A stretch of 7,067 nucleotides of DNA from a bacterium (GCA_020352595.1 CP070682.1:1350709-1357775), one strand, 5' to 3'. Shown: positions 1-6,226, counted from the stretch's first letter. Notes: a model not told the origin generated them from the letters alone. Numbers and translations: made by a program.

Positions 1-15
1 ACCGTGATGGGCTCA

Positions 16-60
16 CCGGCCCCGAGCCCCCCTTTCAGAGGAGGGTTCCGGCGGGGCCGG
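16..60. repeat. GC-rich inverted repeat in the leader of the first gene
   Basis: CCGGCCCCG at 16-24 is perfectly complementary to CGGGGCCGG at 52-60, with 27 nt between the arms. It could fold as a 9-bp stem in RNA. No T-run follows, so it does not look like a classic intrinsic terminator. A TGA at 5-7 might end an upstream gene, which would make this an intergenic hairpin, but only two upstream codon positions are visible and this cannot be decided. No sigma70-like promoter was seen in 1-82. Confidence 0.4.
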
Positions 61-72
61 ATCGTCGCCAAC

Positions 73-77
73 GGAGG
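73..77 (+). promoter_or_regulatory. Ribosome binding site that sets the GTG start of the first gene
   Basis: GGAGG at 73-77 lies 5 nt before the GTG at 83. The protein that begins there opens directly with a signal peptide, so this site and the signal sequence together support the GTG start. Confidence 0.7.
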
Positions 78-82
78 ATCCG

Positions 83-2173
83 GTGCATCCACGTGCGAAC
101 GGCAGCTTCCTCTATCTCTTCCTGACAGTGTTTCTGGCAGTCCTTGCCTCGCCTTCCGTGGCCGGGGAAGCGGCGCTTGTCCCGGAGCCGGGGGATTACG
201 GGCAGGCCGTCCGCGTCCGTTTCCAGGCGCCGGAGGGAACCACGGTCCGCTACACCCTCGACGGTACCGAACCCAATGCGGGATCGCCCGCTTACGACAA
301 CCCCTTTCTCATCGAAAGGGATACGGTGATAAGGTACTTCACCGTCACCGGGGACGGGCGCAGGAGCAGCGTCGAGGAGGCCTTTTACCGGATAAGGACG
401 CCGGAACCAGACACCGGCGGCCTCCGCACCGGGGCAAAACCTCAAGGCGGCATCTACCGCAAGAGCGTCAGGGTGTCCCTGGCTTCGAAGGAAGGGGCCA
501 CCGTCTACTTCACCATGGACGGCACCGAGCCCTCCTCCGGCAGCGACATCTACACCTCCCCCCTCATCCTGACGGCGGACACGACGCTGAAGTTCTTCGC
601 GGTGGATGCCGACGGTTCACGCGAACCGGTCCGGGAGGAGGTCTACCGGTTCCAGCTGACGGACACCCTGGTGGACACCACGCCCCCTGACGTGAGGGTG
701 TCTCCCGCACCGGAAAGCTACAGAGAAGGGGATCTCATCCGTCTCACGGCCACCGAGGAAGGACGGATCTTCTATACCCTGGACGGTACCACGCCCACCG
801 TGGATTCCAGCCTCTACGAGGGTCCCTTCCTGTTGACGGAAAGCGTACAGCTCGCCTTTTTCGCGGAGGACGCGAGTGGAAACCGCAGCGCCGTCCACCG
901 GTTCCGGTACATTCTCGACAGGGAGGCGCCCGCGTCGGAAGCCTATCCTGGAACCGGTCTTTACACCTCACCGCTTTCGGTGAGGATCACCGTCTCGGAC
1001 CCGGATGCCCGAGTACACTACACCCTCGACGGGTCCTCCCCCTCGGAGCGCTCGCCCGTCTACACCGAGCCCCTTGTCCTGACAGGAGACACGGTGCTCA
1101 GGTACTTCTCCATGGATGCCGACGGCAACCGGGAGGAGGTGAAGGAGGAGACGTACCTTTTCGACGACGATCCTCCCGTTACCGTGGCCGATCCTCCAGG
1201 CGGTGTCTACGCCCCCCCCATCCGGGTTTCCCTGCGGACCGAGGAATCGGCCAGGATCCACTATTCGGTGGACGGGTACGACCCGGACACCGAGAGCCCC
1301 ATCTATTTCAGGGGGTTCACCTTCATGAGGCCGACCACCCTCAAGTTCTTCGCCATGGACACTTCGGGAAACAGGGAGAGCGTCCAGACCCAACGTTACG
1401 ATCTCGTCAACGGAGTGTGGAGAAAATACTTCAGGGGCGTATTCCTCATCCCCAGCGTCACGGACGGCAGGACCTTCTGGATGGGTACCGAGTCCGGCCT
1501 GGCCCACTACAGGGTGGGCTCCGGGGACAGGAGGTTCGTGGGAGACAACGAGGGGCTGCAGGGCACGGTGATCCACGACCTCGTGCTCGACGAAAGAGGC
1601 GATCTGTGGATCGCCACGGACAGGGGGCTCAACCGGTACAGGGAGGGCAGCGGTTTCACCTACTTCAGCACGGACGAAGGGATGCCGGCCAGAGAGGTGC
1701 TGAGCATCGGGGTTGACCGGGACGGGTCCATATGGGCCGGGACCAGGAACGGGGTCTCGCGCATCCAGGATGACCAGGTCCGGGAGACGATCACCGGCAG
1801 GGATGGTCTCCCCAACGAAACGGTGCTTTCCATAGCGGTGGACTACGCGGGCAACAAGTGGTTCGGGACGAGGAAGGGTCTCGCGAAGTTCACGGGCAGC
1901 GAGTGGAACATCTTCACCAGGGAGAGCGGTCTCATCGACAACGAGATCCGGACGGTGGGGATCGATTCGTCATGGAACACCTGGGTCGGAACACCAAGGG
2001 GTGTCTCCGTGTTCGATGGGGAAAGCTGGACGAGCTACACACAGCAGGACGGTCTCCCCGGCAGCTCCGTCGTCCTCATAGCCCCCGATCCCGACGGTGA
2101 AGTCTGGGCCGCCACCCGGACGGGCGTTGCCCGTTTTTCCGGAGGGAAGTGGGTCAAGGAAACGCCTCCCTGA
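83..2173 (+). CDS. Secreted protein: five chitobiase-C-type repeats plus a beta-propeller
   Basis: This 696-residue protein has no recognisable catalytic domain. Residues 1-28 form a signal peptide (hydrophobic LYLFLTVFLAVLA, then likely cleavage near SVA-GEA), so it is exported. Five repeats follow at about residues 31-105, 116-190, 200-277, 285-360 and 364-440. Each carries a core like YTLDGTEP, then a sSpiY element, and ends in FF-DADGNRE. This matches the chitobiase/beta-hexosaminidase C-terminal-like (CHB_HEX_C) family. Residues 443-690 contain six motifs like WxGTxxGLxxF about 42 residues apart (starting near 466, 508, 550, 592, 633 and 674), linked by DGLP-type loops. These are typical of two-component-regulator propeller blades. 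No transmembrane helix, kinase or sorting signal follows the propeller. A periplasmic or extracellular binding or scaffold role is inferred; the ligand is unknown. The GTG start has GGAGG 5 nt upstream. Confidence 0.85.
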   Translation: MHPRANGSFLYLFLTVFLAVLASPSVAGEAALVPEPGDYGQAVRVRFQAPEGTTVRYTLDGTEPNAGSPAYDNPFLIERDTVIRYFTVTGDGRRSSVEEAFYRIRTPEPDTGGLRTGAKPQGGIYRKSVRVSLASKEGATVYFTMDGTEPSSGSDIYTSPLILTADTTLKFFAVDADGSREPVREEVYRFQLTDTLVDTTPPDVRVSPAPESYREGDLIRLTATEEGRIFYTLDGTTPTVDSSLYEGPFLLTESVQLAFFAEDASGNRSAVHRFRYILDREAPASEAYPGTGLYTSPLSVRITVSDPDARVHYTLDGSSPSERSPVYTEPLVLTGDTVLRYFSMDADGNREEVKEETYLFDDDPPVTVADPPGGVYAPPIRVSLRTEESARIHYSVDGYDPDTESPIYFRGFTFMRPTTLKFFAMDTSGNRESVQTQRYDLVNGVWRKYFRGVFLIPSVTDGRTFWMGTESGLAHYRVGSGDRRFVGDNEGLQGTVIHDLVLDERGDLWIATDRGLNRYREGSGFTYFSTDEGMPAREVLSIGVDRDGSIWAGTRNGVSRIQDDQVRETITGRDGLPNETVLSIAVDYAGNKWFGTRKGLAKFTGSEWNIFTRESGLIDNEIRTVGIDSSWNTWVGTPRGVSVFDGESWTSYTQQDGLPGSSVVLIAPDPDGEVWAATRTGVARFSGGKWVKETPP

Positions 2174-2180
2174 TCACCTC

Positions 2181-2200
2181 CCGGGGCTTCGCCGTCCCGG
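2181..2200 (+). other. Stem-loop just after the propeller gene
   Basis: CCGGGGC (2181-2187) pairs with GTCCCGG (2194-2200), including one G-U pair, around a 6-nt loop. It starts 7 nt after the stop codon. No U-tract follows, so it is not a canonical intrinsic terminator, though it could protect the 3' end or contribute to termination. A direct repeat of GGTTCAGA (2199-2206 and 2210-2217) overlaps its right arm. Confidence 0.4.
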
Positions 2201-2312
2201 TTCAGACCAGGTTCAGAAACATCCGCTCACGCCCGCGGACCACCGTAATCCTTCCGGAATTTCCATCCGGCCCCCAAGCCTTTACATTTAGGCGTTTTTT
2301 CGCCCTGTGGCG

Positions 2313-2333
2313 CCTCCTTTCCGGAGGGATTTT
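2313..2333 (+). terminator. Weak intrinsic-terminator-like hairpin
   Basis: CCTCC (2313-2317) and GGAGG (2323-2327) form a 5-bp stem with a 5-nt loop, followed by GATTTT. The stem is short and the T-run is only four bases. Just upstream, GGCG (2291-2294), a run of six T and CGCC (2301-2304) offer competing small hairpins. It may separate the propeller gene from the polyamine operon, but the call is weak. Confidence 0.25.
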
Positions 2334-2375
2334 GAGGGCCGGAACGCCCACTTGCGAATGCCTTCCACTTCCCCC

Positions 2376-2404
2376 TTGACAAACCGCTTCTACATAACTA
2401 TAAA
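2376..2404 (+). promoter_or_regulatory. Sigma70-type promoter for the polyamine operon
   Basis: TTGACA at 2376-2381 is a perfect -35 box. TATAAA at 2399-2404 is a five-of-six -10 box, and the spacer is exactly 17 nt. The start of transcription would fall near 2411, about 170 nt before the regulator gene. The region is clearly more AT-rich than the genes around it. A second, weaker candidate is TTGACT (2416-2421) with TAAACT (2438-2443) and a 16-nt spacer; it overlaps the first operator-like site and could be directly occluded by a bound repressor. Confidence 0.72.
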
Positions 2405-2431
2405 TCATTCTCCCTTTGACTTTCTGGCGTT

Positions 2432-2509
2432 GTTTATTAAACTTTATGTCATTGTTTATTAAACACGCCGTTTCTACTTTATTAAACATAATGGAACACT
2501 TTATTAAAC
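2432..2509. promoter_or_regulatory. Array of four operator-like near-palindromes
   Basis: Four copies of an 11-bp element lie at 2432-2442, 2454-2464, 2477-2487 and 2499-2509. The first two read GTTTATTAAAC and the last two CTTTATTAAAC. The GTTTA/TAAAC arms are complementary around a single central base, as expected for a dimeric helix-turn-helix protein. Start-to-start distances are 22, 23 and 22 bp, about two helical turns, so bound dimers would sit on one face of the DNA. The array lies between the predicted promoter and the XRE-cupin gene. Binding by that regulator, and hence autoregulation of the whole operon, is inferred from position and not shown. Confidence 0.7.
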
Positions 2510-2540
2510 AGCCGGTCATGGGCGCCGCCCCGCACACCGA

Positions 2541-2576
2541 CAGGCCCGGCTCCCGTCCGGGGGCCTGCCGGGGGAG
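2541..2576 (+). promoter_or_regulatory. Leader hairpin and ribosome binding site of the regulator gene
   Basis: CAGGCCC (2541-2547) pairs perfectly with GGGCCTG (2561-2567), a 7-bp GC-rich stem with a 13-nt loop. It ends just before the ribosome binding site GGGGAG (2571-2576), which lies 6 nt ahead of the ATG at 2583. Within the loop, CTCCC (2550-2554) can instead pair with GGGAG (2572-2576). The leader could therefore either expose or mask the ribosome binding site. The pairings are visible in the sequence; a regulatory role is inference. Confidence 0.4.
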
Positions 2577-2582
2577 AATGGG

Positions 2583-3134
2583 ATGAAGATCGGCAGCAGG
2601 ATCAGAAGGTTGCGCATCGCCAACGACCTCACCCAGGATGAACTGGCCCAGAGGGCGGACCTGACAAAGGGGTTCATCTCCCTTTTCGAGAGGGATCGGA
2701 CCTCCATCTCCTTGGAGGCGCTGGGCCAGATCCTGGAGGTTCTCGGGACCTCCTTCGCCGAGTTTTTCAGGGAGATGGAGAGCGAAGGGGACCAGAAGGT
2801 CGTCTTCCGGAAGGGGGACAGGGTGGTGCTGGAGGGTGACGAAGGCGAGGAGACCATAGAGCTCCTGATCCCCGGCGCCCAGAGCAACCTCATGGATCCG
2901 GTGCTGGTGACCATCGAGCCAGGCACGTCCTCCGTCGACAGCGGTCACGAGGGTGAGGAGTTCGGCATGGTCCTGTCCGGATACGTGGTTCTGGAGATAG
3001 AAGGAAGCAAGCCGAAGCAGGTCCGGAAAGGGGAGTGTTTCTACTTCGAGTCCGACAGGCCCCACACCGTAACCAACAAAGGCAAGCGGACGGCCACCAT
3101 CCTCTGGGTGGTTTCGCCGCCGGTATTTCACTAG
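2583..3134 (+). CDS. XRE-family regulator with C-terminal cupin sensor domain
   Basis: This 183-residue protein has the usual length of the XRE-cupin (PuuR/SutR-like) transcription factors. Residues 7-61 form an XRE helix-turn-helix (LTQDELAQRADL, then TKGFISLFERDRTSISLEAL). Residues about 105-178 form a small cupin barrel. The first cupin motif contains GHEGEEFGMVLSG, with His122, Glu125 and Glu126, and the second KGECFYFESDRPHTV, with His161, so the potential metal or ligand residues are present. It acts in the cytoplasm as a DNA-binding regulator. It is the first gene of the operon, 49 nt before speD, and the four near-palindromes upstream are its likely binding sites. A polyamine or pathway intermediate as effector is inferred from the neighbours and from relatives such as PuuR. 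The ATG has GGGGAG 6 nt upstream and no in-frame start lies close before it. Confidence 0.9.
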   Translation: MKIGSRIRRLRIANDLTQDELAQRADLTKGFISLFERDRTSISLEALGQILEVLGTSFAEFFREMESEGDQKVVFRKGDRVVLEGDEGEETIELLIPGAQSNLMDPVLVTIEPGTSSVDSGHEGEEFGMVLSGYVVLEIEGSKPKQVRKGECFYFESDRPHTVTNKGKRTATILWVVSPPVFH

Positions 3135-3135
3135 A

Positions 3136-3149
3136 GCGCCCTCGGGCGC
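3136..3149 (+). other. Small GC hairpin between the regulator and speD
   Basis: GCGCC (3136-3140) and GGCGC (3145-3149) form a 5-bp stem closed by a CTCG tetraloop, directly after the regulator stop codon. No T-run follows, so complete termination is unlikely. It could act as a pause, a processing site or a stability element that lets enzyme and regulator levels differ. Confidence 0.4.
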
Positions 3150-3183
3150 CTGACAACCGACAACACTGCAAAGGGGACATGTC

Positions 3184-3597
3184 ATGAATGCATTGGGAAG
3201 ACATATCCTGGCGGAGTACTACAACTGCGACGCCCGTGTCCTTGACGATATACGTCTGGTGGAGGAATCCATGAAGGAGGCCGCCGTCAGGGCGGGCTCC
3301 ACCATCGTCGACAGTGTTTTCAGACGGTTCGCTCCCCACGGGATCAGCGGCGTCGTCGTCATCGCCGAATCCCACCTCGCCATCCACACCTGGCCCGAAT
3401 ACGGGTACGCGGCGGTGGATCTTTTCACCTGCGGCGAGAAGGTGGATCCCTGGGTCGCCTACCAATATCTCCGAGAGATCTTCAGGGCGGGGGACGCCGA
3501 GTGCAAGGAACTGCCCCGCGGTGAACTGAGGGTTCTCGGTGAGGGCGCCTGTCACAAGCCACAGGGAAGTCTCGGGCCGGTGCCCCAGCAGGTCTGA
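3184..3597 (+). CDS. speD: S-adenosylmethionine decarboxylase proenzyme
   Basis: SpeD decarboxylates S-adenosylmethionine to the aminopropyl donor used by SpeE. The 137-residue chain is the short prokaryotic form, like those of Thermotoga and Bacillus, not the longer E. coli type. The proenzyme cleavage site is clear in [19 protein letters not shown]: self-cleavage is expected between Glu62 and Ser63, with Ser63 becoming the pyruvoyl cofactor. His68 and Cys83 (in LFTCGEK) match the processing and catalytic residues known from the Thermotoga maritima enzyme, at the same numbers. The final 15 or so residues look like a non-conserved tail. The ATG start has AGGGG 7 nt upstream. The gene follows the regulator by 49 nt and precedes pdaD by 2 nt, so it is cotranscribed with the other polyamine genes. 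Confidence 0.95.
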   Translation: MNALGRHILAEYYNCDARVLDDIRLVEESMKEAAVRAGSTIVDSVFRRFAPHGISGVVVIAESHLAIHTWPEYGYAAVDLFTCGEKVDPWVAYQYLREIFRAGDAECKELPRGELRVLGEGACHKPQGSLGPVPQQV

Positions 3598-3599
3598 TC

Positions 3600-4082
3600 G
3601 TGATCTTCCGCTGCCCTGACGCCTACTTTTTCGTGCAGGGGACCTCGGAGGGCTACATGCCGCTCAACGCCTTCGACGGGGCCCTTCTCGCTTCGGGTAT
3701 CGGCAACACCAACCTTGTCAAGATGAGCAGCATCGTCCCCCCGGGGGCGGTGCGCATCGAACCGGTACCCATCCCCTACGGGGCCCTGGTCCCCGTTGCG
3801 TACGCCTCCATCAACAGCAACATCAAGGGGCAGACCATCTCCGCCGCTGTCGCGGCGGCCTTCCCTTCCGACCCTTCCATGCCGGGGCTCATCATGGAGT
3901 ACAGTGCCACGGGGCCCTCCGGGGAGATCGAGAACATCTGCAGGGATATGGCCGTTCACGGGCTGATGATGAGGGGCCTGGACGTGGGCCGCGTCGAGAG
4001 CACCTCGGTGTCCCACCAGGTCAACAGCGTCGGAGCTGCCTTCGCAGCCGTCGTGCTTTGGACGAAGGAGGCCGGGACTTGA
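3600..4082 (+). CDS. pdaD: Pyruvoyl-dependent arginine decarboxylase
   Basis: PdaD converts arginine to agmatine and CO2, the committed step of this route. The 160-residue protein matches the Methanocaldococcus jannaschii type closely. It has [20 protein letters not shown], then [16 protein letters not shown], with the Ser43-Ser44 cleavage site whose Ser44 becomes the pyruvoyl group. [10 protein letters not shown] follows, with Glu100 at the position of the catalytic Glu109 of the archaeal enzyme. [11 protein letters not shown] and AFAAVVLW are also family blocks. The likely start is the GTG at 3600, only 2 nt after the speD stop, with a weak AGG upstream, so translation is probably coupled to speD. 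The alternative activity, histidine decarboxylation by a related pyruvoyl fold, is unlikely given the linked agmatinase gene. The 3' end overlaps speE by 4 nt. Confidence 0.93.
   Translation: MIFRCPDAYFFVQGTSEGYMPLNAFDGALLASGIGNTNLVKMSSIVPPGAVRIEPVPIPYGALVPVAYASINSNIKGQTISAAVAAAFPSDPSMPGLIMEYSATGPSGEIENICRDMAVHGLMMRGLDVGRVESTSVSHQVNSVGAAFAAVVLWTKEAGT
4065..4071 (+). promoter_or_regulatory. Strong ribosome binding site that decides the TTG start of speE
   Basis: AAGGAGG lies inside the end of pdaD, 7 nt before the TTG at 4079. An in-frame TTG at 4058 lies upstream of this site and has no comparable signal, so 4079 is preferred. The TTG shares the sequence TTGA with the pdaD stop codon, a common coupling arrangement. 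Confidence 0.8.
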
Positions 4083-4909
4083 GCATCTGGTACACGGAAA
4101 AGCACACGCCGCACTCGGGGATCACCATGGAGGTGAGAAAGAACCTGTATCACGGCGAGAGCCAGTACCAGACCCTGGACATCCTGGACACGTACGAGTT
4201 CGGGAAGGTCTTCCTGCTCGACGGCGTTGTGATGCTCACGGAGCGCGACGAGTTCGTCTACCACGAGATGCTGGCCCACGTGCCGCTGTTCAACCATCCG
4301 GAACCAAGGAAGGTCCTGGTCGTCGGCGGCGGCGACGGGGGGACGGTGAGGGAAGTCCTCAAACACCAGTGTGTCGAGGAGGTCACCCTCGTGGAGATCG
4401 ACCGGATGGTGGTTGAGGCCTCCCTGGAGCACCTCCCCGAGATCAGTGCGGGGCTGAAGGACCCCAGGACGAGGATCCTCTACGAGGACGGGGTCGCCTT
4501 CGTCGGACGGGCCCGGCCGGGCAGCTACGACGTGATCCTCGTGGATTCCACCGACCCCGTCGGTCCTGCCGAGGCCCTTTTCTCGAGGAGCTTCTTCCAG
4601 GCCTGCGCGAAGGCCCTGGGCGCCGACGGCATCTTCGTCACGCAGTCGGAGTCCCCCTTCTATCACCTGCCGTTCATGGTACAGGTATACAGCCGCATGG
4701 ACGGCGTTTTCCCCAGCAGGGCCTTCTACCTGGCCGCCGTGACCACATACCCGGGGGGCAACTGGAGCTTTCTCATGGGATCCAGGGGCCCCGAGCCCGG
4801 TTCGTCCAGGGGTGACGGCGCCGGCGTCGCCACCCGCTATTACACGCCCCAGCTGCATGGCGCCAGCTTTGCCGTCCCCCGTTTCCTCACAGAGGCCCTG
4901 AAGGGATGA
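4079..4909 (+). CDS. speE: Spermidine synthase family aminopropyltransferase
   Basis: SpeE transfers the aminopropyl group of decarboxylated AdoMet to an amine. With the TTG start at 4079 the protein has 276 residues, normal for bacterial SpeE. An N-terminal beta-strand domain (about 1-55) is followed by the Rossmann methyltransferase-like fold. Visible motifs are the substrate segment [13 protein letters not shown] (52-64), the nucleotide loop [14 protein letters not shown] (81-94) with Asp86, [10 protein letters not shown] (102-111) with Glu106, YEDGVAFV with Asp137, and the catalytic [14 protein letters not shown] (155-168) with Asp156 and Asp159. QSESPFYH follows. The acceptor could be putrescine, giving spermidine, or agmatine, giving N1-aminopropylagmatine as in Thermus and Thermococcus; sequence reading alone cannot separate these. 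The 3' end overlaps speB by 4 nt (ATGA). Confidence 0.93.
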   Translation: MSIWYTEKHTPHSGITMEVRKNLYHGESQYQTLDILDTYEFGKVFLLDGVVMLTERDEFVYHEMLAHVPLFNHPEPRKVLVVGGGDGGTVREVLKHQCVEEVTLVEIDRMVVEASLEHLPEISAGLKDPRTRILYEDGVAFVGRARPGSYDVILVDSTDPVGPAEALFSRSFFQACAKALGADGIFVTQSESPFYHLPFMVQVYSRMDGVFPSRAFYLAAVTTYPGGNWSFLMGSRGPEPGSSRGDGAGVATRYYTPQLHGASFAVPRFLTEALKG

Positions 4910-5787
4910 CGCAGGCCGACACCCTGCGTTTCCTGGGCGCCGGAAGCCGGGATGGTCACCCGGACGTGGTGCTGTTCGGGGTCCCCTTCGACGCAACGGC
5001 CTCCTTCAGGCCCGGGGCCCGTTTCGGACCCGCGGCCATCCGCATCTGGTCAGACGTCCTCGAAACGTACAGCCCCGCTTTCGATGCGGATCTGGAGGAC
5101 GTCCATCTCGTGGACAGCGGAGACCTCCAGATCCCCGTCACAGGCTTCGAGCAGCTCTCCGGAGAGGTGCGCCGAAAGGTGAAGGAAGTCCTCCGATCGG
5201 GGGGCAGACCCCTGATGATGGGCGGCGAACACCTGGTGACCCTCCCGGCCGTCGAGGAGTGCCTGGAAATGTATGCCGACCTGAAAGTCCTGCAGCTGGA
5301 CGCGCACCTGGACAGGCGGGAAGAGTACCAGGGTGTCATCTTCTCCCATGCCACCGTCATGAAGAGGATCCGGGACAGGCTCGGTAAGGGAAGGCTCCTT
5401 CAATTCGGCGTGCGCTCGGGAACCCGGGAGGAATGGGAAGAGGCGCGGGAGGAAGGGGCCGTGGTGCACGACCCGGGTCGCCTGAGGGCGAGCCTGGGAG
5501 AGGGCCCGGTCTATCTTTCCGTGGATCTCGACGTGCTCGACCCCTCCGTCATGCCGGAAACGGGGACCCCCGAGCCGGGCGGACTCACCTTCGAGCAGCT
5601 GCAGGAGGTGCTGCTTTCCCTCCGGGGGATGAACATCATCGGGGCAGACGTCGTGGAGTACTGCCCGCCGCCGGCTGGAGGTGGACCTTCGGGCGCGGTG
5701 GCCGCCAAGGTGGTGCGGGAGATGGTTCTCCTGATGGCGGAGGGCCCGAAAGGAACCAAATACCGGGAACCAGGAACCCGGGGCTAG
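4906..5787 (+). CDS. speB: Agmatinase-family ureohydrolase
   Basis: The 293-residue protein belongs to the manganese-dependent arginase/agmatinase superfamily. It would release urea from agmatine to give putrescine, or from N1-aminopropylagmatine to give spermidine. Metal-ligand motifs are in order: MMGGEHLVTLPAV, LQLDAHLDRREEYQG and YLSVDLDVLDPSVMPETG, followed by TPEPGGLTFEQL. FGVPFDATASFRPGARFGP near the N-terminus and FSHATVMKRI are also typical. The gene starts within the speE stop (ATGA), with GAGG 10 nt upstream, so it is translationally coupled and is the last gene of the operon. The C-terminal residues after VVREMVLLMAEG look non-native: the last codons and the stop fall inside a degenerate tandem repeat, so the tail (GTKYREPGTRG) probably comes from that repeat. 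Confidence 0.9.
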   Translation: MTQADTLRFLGAGSRDGHPDVVLFGVPFDATASFRPGARFGPAAIRIWSDVLETYSPAFDADLEDVHLVDSGDLQIPVTGFEQLSGEVRRKVKEVLRSGGRPLMMGGEHLVTLPAVEECLEMYADLKVLQLDAHLDRREEYQGVIFSHATVMKRIRDRLGKGRLLQFGVRSGTREEWEEAREEGAVVHDPGRLRASLGEGPVYLSVDLDVLDPSVMPETGTPEPGGLTFEQLQEVLLSLRGMNIIGADVVEYCPPPAGGGPSGAVAAKVVREMVLLMAEGPKGTKYREPGTRG

Positions 5788-5820
5788 GAACCAGATACCG
5801 AGAACCGGGGACCCGGCACC
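5751..5820. repeat. Degenerate 35-nt tandem repeat across the speB stop codon
   Basis: Units 5751-5785 and 5786-5820 align with about seven mismatches in 35. The first 21 nt of each are closest, with two differences, and begin AGGAACCA. Shorter GGAACC elements recur at 5752, 5766, 5773 and 5787, with related GAACC and GGACC variants after that. The repeat enters the coding sequence and supplies the last codons and the TAG (5785-5787) of speB. No clear intrinsic terminator is visible between the convergent genes (5788-5854), which otherwise holds C-rich sequence with short CCCCCTTCC and CCCCCATCCC blocks. Confidence 0.65.
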
Positions 5821-5854
5821 CTGTTCCCCCTTCCAGGTCCCCCATCCCCCTTCC

Positions 5855-6226
5855 CTAGATCAACCTCTCGATCCTGTCCACCAGATCCTCGGGTTCGAAG
5901 GGTTTGGTGATGTAATCATCGGCGCCGGAGGCGTAGCCCCTCGAGATCTCATGCTTGTGCGCCCCGACGGTGAAGATGATCACGGGGATGGAGCTGGTTT
6001 CCGATGTCCCCTTCAGGATGCGGCAGACCTCGAAACCGGTTATCCCCCCCATGTAGACGTCCAGGAGAACGAGATCCGGAAGCTCGCGCAGCGCCACTTC
6101 GATGCCGCGCTTCCCGTCCTCGCAAAGGAGGATCTCGTATCGATCCCTGAGGATGTCCTCCGTCAGGGCCCTCACATCCGGATCATCCTCGATAATGAGG
6201 ATCCTCTTTCGCTCCAAGGTCATCAT
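5855..6226 (-). CDS. Single-domain response regulator (CheY-like receiver)
   Basis: The 123 residues form one receiver domain and nothing more; there is no DNA-binding or enzymatic output domain. The acidic pocket is IIEDDPDV with Glu13, Asp14 and Asp15. The phosphoacceptor is Asp56 in LVLLDVYMGG, the switch residue is Thr86 in VIIFTVG, and the conserved lysine is Lys108 in YITKPFEPEDL. It would receive a phosphoryl group from a histidine kinase and act by protein contact. No kinase or chemotaxis gene is seen in the window, so it is an orphan here and its output is unknown. It is convergent to speB and divergent from the gene at 6455. Two adjacent ATG codons (ends 6226 and 6223) could start it. 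The only Shine-Dalgarno-like sequence is a weak GGAAG about 10 nt upstream of the first. Confidence 0.9.
   Translation of the reverse strand: MMTLERKRILIIEDDPDVRALTEDILRDRYEILLCEDGKRGIEVALRELPDLVLLDVYMGGITGFEVCRILKGTSETSSIPVIIFTVGAHKHEISRGYASGADDYITKPFEPEDLVDRIERLI

Noticed and set aside
4..690. Plus-strand open frame of 228 codons at the left edge
   Set aside because: It overlaps the start of the repeat/propeller gene in another frame, and its product is Arg/Gly/Pro-rich without domains or a ribosome binding site.
2487..2492. CATAAT between the third and fourth operator-like sites as a -10 box
   Set aside because: It matches five of six bases of the consensus, but no acceptable -35 box lies 16-18 nt upstream and there is no extended -10 TG.
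2432..2509. The four repeats as a CRISPR array or replication iterons
   Set aside because: The units are only 11 bp with 11-12 bp between them, far too short for CRISPR. No replication initiator gene or DnaA-box cluster accompanies them, while a DNA-binding regulator follows directly.
2202..3185. Long minus-strand open frame (327 codons) covering the control region and the regulator gene
   Set aside because: It lies antisense to a clear XRE-cupin gene, crosses the AT-rich promoter and operator array, and its translation shows no recognisable domain. GC-rich DNA often leaves such frames open.
3179..3187. Two-codon upstream frame ATGTCATGA overlapping the speD start
   Set aside because: It recalls the small upstream frame that controls eukaryotic AdoMet decarboxylase, but two codons within a ribosome binding site spacer are easily chance. 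A similar ATGGGATGA precedes the regulator gene.
3956..4996. Minus-strand open frame (346 codons) antisense to speE
   Set aside because: speE on the plus strand has all family motifs. The antisense product is rich in Arg, Gly, Pro and His and shows no domain.
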